Source of the DNA: Kiritimatiellales bacterium
Lineage (GTDB): Bacteria > Verrucomicrobiota > Kiritimatiellia > Kiritimatiellales > Pontiellaceae
DNA: 8,046 nucleotides
Direction of reading: 5' to 3'
Assembly: GCA_013042165.1 (NCBI GenBank)
Contig: JABDQT010000092.1
Location: forward strand, 1 to 8,046
The position numbers and the translations under genes were made by a program. The notes under the pieces are model-generated. The model made no database searches, was not told the DNA's origin, and worked only from the letters and a program-made list of their open reading frames with translations. Shown here piece after piece: positions 5,294-8,046 of the stretch. Positions within the stretch are counted from its first letter, which is position 1. The number at the start of each line of letters is the position of its first letter.

Positions 5294-6976
5294 ATGGCAA
5301 TGATGATTTCAAAGTTTCACAAAATTATTCAATCGAAGATCGTCTGGACCGCCTTCGCGATCCTGATCAGTATTGCGTTCGTCGGCATCTATACGGGCCA
5401 GAAAGCCAGCAGCGACAGCCAGCAAGCCGACGTGAGGTCGGAAGCGGCCGGCATGCTGTTCGGCGAAGAGGTCTCGCGACAGGAATTCGGGCGGGCCTAT
5501 CAGTACGTCTATGTGATGTACAGTACGATGATGGGCCGTGCGCTCAACATCACCGAGGAAATCGACGAAGTCATCCGGCAGGCGGCCTGGCAGCGCCTGG
5601 CCACCCTGAAGAAGGCGGGGCAGATGGGCCTGACGGCCACCCCGGATCAGATCCGCGACATGATCCAGCGCCAGCCGATTTTCCAAAATCAGGAAACCGG
5701 CGGCTTTGACCGCAATGCCTATAACGCCTTCGTCAGCGGTTTCCTTCCAAGAACCGGACTGAGCGCCAAGGGCTATGAAACCATGATGGCCGAAAACGTC
5801 CTGCTCAACAAGGCGTCGAGCATGGCCGCCCAGGGCGCGCTGGTGACCGATGGAGAGATCCGCAAAGCCTTCCACCTCTACAGCGACAAGATGACGGTCG
5901 AATATACAGCGGTTCCGCGCAGCCTTGTCGGCGCCCCCGAAGTCGGCGACACCGAGGCCAAGGCCTATTACGACCGCAACCCGGATCAGTTCCGCATGCC
6001 CGAAAAAGTGATTGTCCACTATGTGCAGTATCCCGTGGCGGACTACACCAATCGTGTAACGGTGACCGACGAAATGGTCGCCACCTTCTACGAAAGCAAC
6101 AAGCAGCGCTACCTCAAGCCTGCCGCCGAAGGTGCCCTGGAAGACGCCGCTCCCGAGTATCTGCCGCTGGACGAGGTCAAGGGCTCCATCGCTGAACTCT
6201 ACGCTACGGAGCTGGCCCGCCAGGAAGCCTTCAACGCCGCCGATAAGCTCGTCGCCAGACTCTCCGACGAAGGCACCGTCTTCAAGGACGTCGCCGCCGA
6301 AGCCGGCCTGAAAATTGTTTCCAACACGCCGGCCTTTGGCGCAACCGACCGGGTGCGCGGTGTCGATCCGTCCGCCCCCTTCGCCCGCGCCGCGTTCAAT
6401 CTCGAACAGGACGAAAATCACTATTACAGCGATCCGGTCGTCGGCCGCGATTTTGTCTATGTGATTTCGCTCGAGAAAAAACTGCCCTCCTTCCTGCCGG
6501 CTTTCGATATCGTCCGGGACGAAGCGATCGAGTCCGCCCGAATGGCCGCCTCCGAAACCGCCTATGTGGAAAAGGCCGCGGAAATTCATGCCGCGATCGA
6601 AGCGGCCCTCAAGAGCGGCAAGTCGTTTGCCGATGCCGTTTCAAAATATAATCTGGATATCAGCACCACGGAGCCTTTCGATATCTCAACTCCGCTGGAA
6701 GACGAGTTCGGACGCGAAATCATGGGGGCGACTGTTCAGTACGATGCCGGCCAGCTGGTGGATCTGATCTCTACGCCGAACGAGTTTCTGCTGGCCTATG
6801 TGGCCTCCAGGGAAAAGGCCGACGAAGCTGCTGCCCTGCCGGCCCTGCGCGAGAGCCTGGCGGAGAGCATCCGCAACGAAAAGTCGAGCCGGCTGGTGGC
6901 GGCATGGCAGGAATCCCTGCTCATCGAAGCCGATTTTGAAGACCTGACCGCTGAAGCCGAAGACAACGAGTCGTAG
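5294..6976 (+). CDS. PpiD/SurA-like membrane-anchored periplasmic chaperone (SurA N-terminal domain)
   Basis: A 560-residue protein. It has a short basic N-terminus, one membrane segment at about residues 15-34 (IVWTAFAILISIAFVGIY) and then a long exported region: the PpiD topology, not a cleaved signal. Residues about 52-200 look like a SurA_N domain (AGMLFGEEVSRQEF; LKKAGQMGLTATPDQIRDMI; GGFDRNAY at 136-143). EAKAYYDRNPDQFRMPEKV (221-239) and VTDEMVATFYESNKQRY (257-273) match the linker helices seen in PpiD proteins. SDPVVGRDFVYVISLEKKLP (379-398) resembles the end of a parvulin-like domain. I do not find the parvulin 'HIL' start motif, so prolyl isomerase activity is doubtful and a holdase/chaperone role for exported proteins is more likely. 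fxsA follows after 13 nt. The gene diverges from the capsule operon and carries a terminator in its leader. Confidence 0.82.
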   Translation: MAMMISKFHKIIQSKIVWTAFAILISIAFVGIYTGQKASSDSQQADVRSEAAGMLFGEEVSRQEFGRAYQYVYVMYSTMMGRALNITEEIDEVIRQAAWQRLATLKKAGQMGLTATPDQIRDMIQRQPIFQNQETGGFDRNAYNAFVSGFLPRTGLSAKGYETMMAENVLLNKASSMAAQGALVTDGEIRKAFHLYSDKMTVEYTAVPRSLVGAPEVGDTEAKAYYDRNPDQFRMPEKVIVHYVQYPVADYTNRVTVTDEMVATFYESNKQRYLKPAAEGALEDAAPEYLPLDEVKGSIAELYATELARQEAFNAADKLVARLSDEGTVFKDVAAEAGLKIVSNTPAFGATDRVRGVDPSAPFARAAFNLEQDENHYYSDPVVGRDFVYVISLEKKLPSFLPAFDIVRDEAIESARMAASETAYVEKAAEIHAAIEAALKSGKSFADAVSKYNLDISTTEPFDISTPLEDEFGREIMGATVQYDAGQLVDLISTPNEFLLAYVASREKADEAAALPALRESLAESIRNEKSSRLVAAWQESLLIEADFEDLTAEAEDNES

Positions 6977-6989
6977 GCCGGAAATCTCC

Positions 6990-7391
6990 ATGCCTTTATC
7001 GTATCTCATTGCGCTTTTCATCGGCATGCCCATTCTTGAGCTGGCGCTGCTGATCAGGCTGCACGGCGCCGTCGGCTTCCTGCCGACCATCCTGCTGGTG
7101 TTTCTGACCGGCGTGGCCGGCGCCGCGCTGGTGCGGCATCAGGGCATTTCCGCCCTTCTGAAGATTCAGCGGGAAATGGCTGCCGGCAACCTGCCGGCTC
7201 CGCAGATCATCGACGGCGTCATGATCCTGCTGGCGGGCGCACTGCTGATCACGCCGGGCCTCGTGACCGATGTCGTCGGCTTTGCCTTGCTCGTCCCCTA
7301 TGTGCGGGAACGCATTCGCTTCTGGTTGCGGAAAAAGCTGGAGCAGAAAATGCAGAGCGGGTACATCGAAGTGCATGTAAACCGGCCGTGA
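6990..7391 (+). CDS. fxsA: FxsA family membrane protein
   Basis: A 133-residue protein with the FxsA layout. Residues 4-22 form a membrane segment containing PILELALLI. GAVGFLPTILLVFLTGVAGAALV (26-48) is a second, followed by RHQG at 49-52. A third hydrophobic stretch carries LLITPGLVTD at 85-94, the family hallmark, and then VGFALLVPYVRERIR. The C-terminal tail is basic and probably cytoplasmic. E. coli FxsA is known for suppressing exclusion of phage T7 by the F plasmid; its normal function is unknown. The start ATG has only a weak GGAAA upstream. The 13-nt distance to the PpiD/SurA-like stop suggests one transcript, so the leader attenuator would control both. The length is usual for the family. 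Confidence 0.92.
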   Translation: MPLSYLIALFIGMPILELALLIRLHGAVGFLPTILLVFLTGVAGAALVRHQGISALLKIQREMAAGNLPAPQIIDGVMILLAGALLITPGLVTDVVGFALLVPYVRERIRFWLRKKLEQKMQSGYIEVHVNRP

Positions 7392-7451
7392 GGCCCTGGG
7401 CTTTCGGTTGAAAATTTGGAGTCAGTTGCAAGGAAAGGTGTAGTGCGTGCT

Positions 7452-7465
7452 TCCCGCCTGCGGGA
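7452..7465. other. GC-rich inverted repeat (hairpin) between fxsA and the HAD-domain gene
   Basis: TCCCGC at 7452-7457 and GCGGGA at 7460-7465 are perfect arms around CT. Outer GC pairs (7449-7450 with 7466-7467) extend the stem with one bulged T. There is no T-run after it, so it is not a typical intrinsic terminator. It ends 15 nt before ATG 7481, where it could mask ribosome access or mark the 3' end of fxsA mRNA. Confidence 0.4.
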
Positions 7466-7480
7466 GCGCGCGGCCAGACT

Positions 7481-8046
7481 ATGAGCAATAGCAAATCCAT
7501 CCCGCTGTGCGTAGATCTTGACGGTACACTCGTCAAGCTCGACACCCTGCATCAGGCCCTGTTCCTGCTGCTGCGGCGCGATACCGCCAGCATTCTGCGG
7601 ATTCCGGGCTGGATGCTCAAAGGCAAGGCGCACCTGAAGGATCAGGTTATGCGGCGGGTTACGCTCGATGCATCCGTCCTCCCCTACCACCAACAGTTTC
7701 TCGAATGGCTCCGCAGCGAACATACGGCCGGGCGCAAGCTGGTTCTGGCCACGGCCTCAAACTACCGCACCGCCAACGCCGTCGCCGAACACCTCGGAAT
7801 CTTTGATGAAACCCTGGCCAGTAACGAGGACACCAACCTGCGGCACGGCCATAAACTCGAGGCCATCCGCGAGCGCTTCCCCGCTTTTGCCTATGCCGGC
7901 AATGAAGCTTCCGACTTCCCCATCTGGGAGGCCGCCGACGAGGTAATCCTCGTTAACCCGACCCGTGCCGCGCGCACAAAGTTTGCGGCGCGAGCCGGCC
8001 ATATGTTTGTCGAGCAGCGCCCGGTGGCGCGGATGTTCCTCAAGGC
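7481..8046 (+). CDS. HAD-family phosphatase domain protein, probably HAD-UbiA prenyltransferase fusion (runs off right edge)
   Basis: The frame from ATG 7481 is open to the last base, giving 188 complete codons. HAD motifs are in order: DLDGT at residues 12-16 (nucleophile D12, general acid/base D14), LVLATAS at 87-93 with T91 as motif II, K125 in HGHKLEAI as motif III and YAGNEASDFPIW at 138-149 with D145 as motif IV. WMLKGKAHLKDQV (44-56) and LPYHQQFLEWLR (67-78) match the cap region of HAD domains that precede a UbiA-type prenyltransferase in two-domain membrane proteins. The predicted UbiA half would lie beyond the window, so the fusion is an inference. These proteins are usually proposed to act on polyprenyl-phosphate-linked substrates. 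In-frame sequence is open back to 7412 without another start codon, so ATG 7481 is the first possible start. No good ribosome binding site is seen. Confidence 0.85.
   Translation, partial: MSNSKSIPLCVDLDGTLVKLDTLHQALFLLLRRDTASILRIPGWMLKGKAHLKDQVMRRVTLDASVLPYHQQFLEWLRSEHTAGRKLVLATASNYRTANAVAEHLGIFDETLASNEDTNLRHGHKLEAIRERFPAFAYAGNEASDFPIWEAADEVILVNPTRAARTKFAARAGHMFVEQRPVARMFLK

Noticed and set aside
5309..6589. 426-codon open frame on the minus strand opposite the PpiD/SurA-like gene
   Set aside because: The composition is rich in G, D, V and H as expected for a shadow frame, with no domain pattern. The plus-strand gene has an anchor, RBS and family motifs.
1..8046. CRISPR arrays, tRNA or rRNA genes, insertion sequences, attachment sites
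   Set aside because: I saw no spaced repeats, no cloverleaf-like element, no transposase motif and no terminal inverted repeats. Nearly all sequence is explained by the genes listed.

Overview
The window looks like a Gram-negative bacterial chromosome. It holds an outer-membrane capsule-export lipoprotein, a Kdo-glycolipid-forming KpsS homologue and a membrane-anchored PpiD/SurA-type periplasmic chaperone. The mixture recalls PVC-group bacteria such as Kiritimatiellota, but that placement is a low-confidence impression from protein style, not a demonstrated fact.

Left and centre (1-5049, all minus strand): one tightly packed surface-polysaccharide operon, read from right to left. Its order is a KpsS-like beta-Kdo transferase (5049-3685), a BexD/CtrA/Wza-type outer-membrane export lipoprotein (3688-2513), a GT-B-like glycosyltransferase (2516-1530), an RgpF-domain protein of rhamnan/polysaccharide synthesis (1519-242) and the first 79 codons of a sulfotransferase (239 to beyond the left edge). 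Neighbouring genes overlap by 4 nt or are 2-10 nt apart, and two starts are non-ATG codons fused to the previous stop (TTGA, GTGA). Together they suggest an ABC-transporter-type capsule built on a Kdo lipid anchor, with a chain that may be sulfated. The ABC transporter, the polysaccharide co-polymerase and KpsC are not in the window. Base composition falls from GC-rich in the export genes to near 40-47% in the sampled lines of the last two genes, as expected for a conserved export part joined to an exchangeable sugar-specific part.

Divergent intergenic region (5050-5293): the plus-strand leader of the chaperone gene carries a strong intrinsic-terminator structure (5223-5263) only 30 nt before the start codon. 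A 9-nt segment upstream (5162-5170) repeats the 3' arm of that terminator exactly, so the 5' arm can pair with either copy. A third hairpin (5138-5165) overlaps the upstream copy. This is the layout of a transcription attenuator or riboswitch-like leader, and I do not match it to a known class. It is the most interesting non-coding signal in the window.

Right (5294-8046, plus strand): a PpiD/SurA-like membrane-anchored chaperone (5294-6976), an FxsA-family small membrane protein (6990-7391) and the start of a protein with a HAD-phosphatase domain of the type found fused to UbiA prenyltransferases (7481 to beyond the right edge). The first two genes are 13 nt apart and probably cotranscribed. 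The third follows an 89-nt gap containing a GC-rich hairpin.
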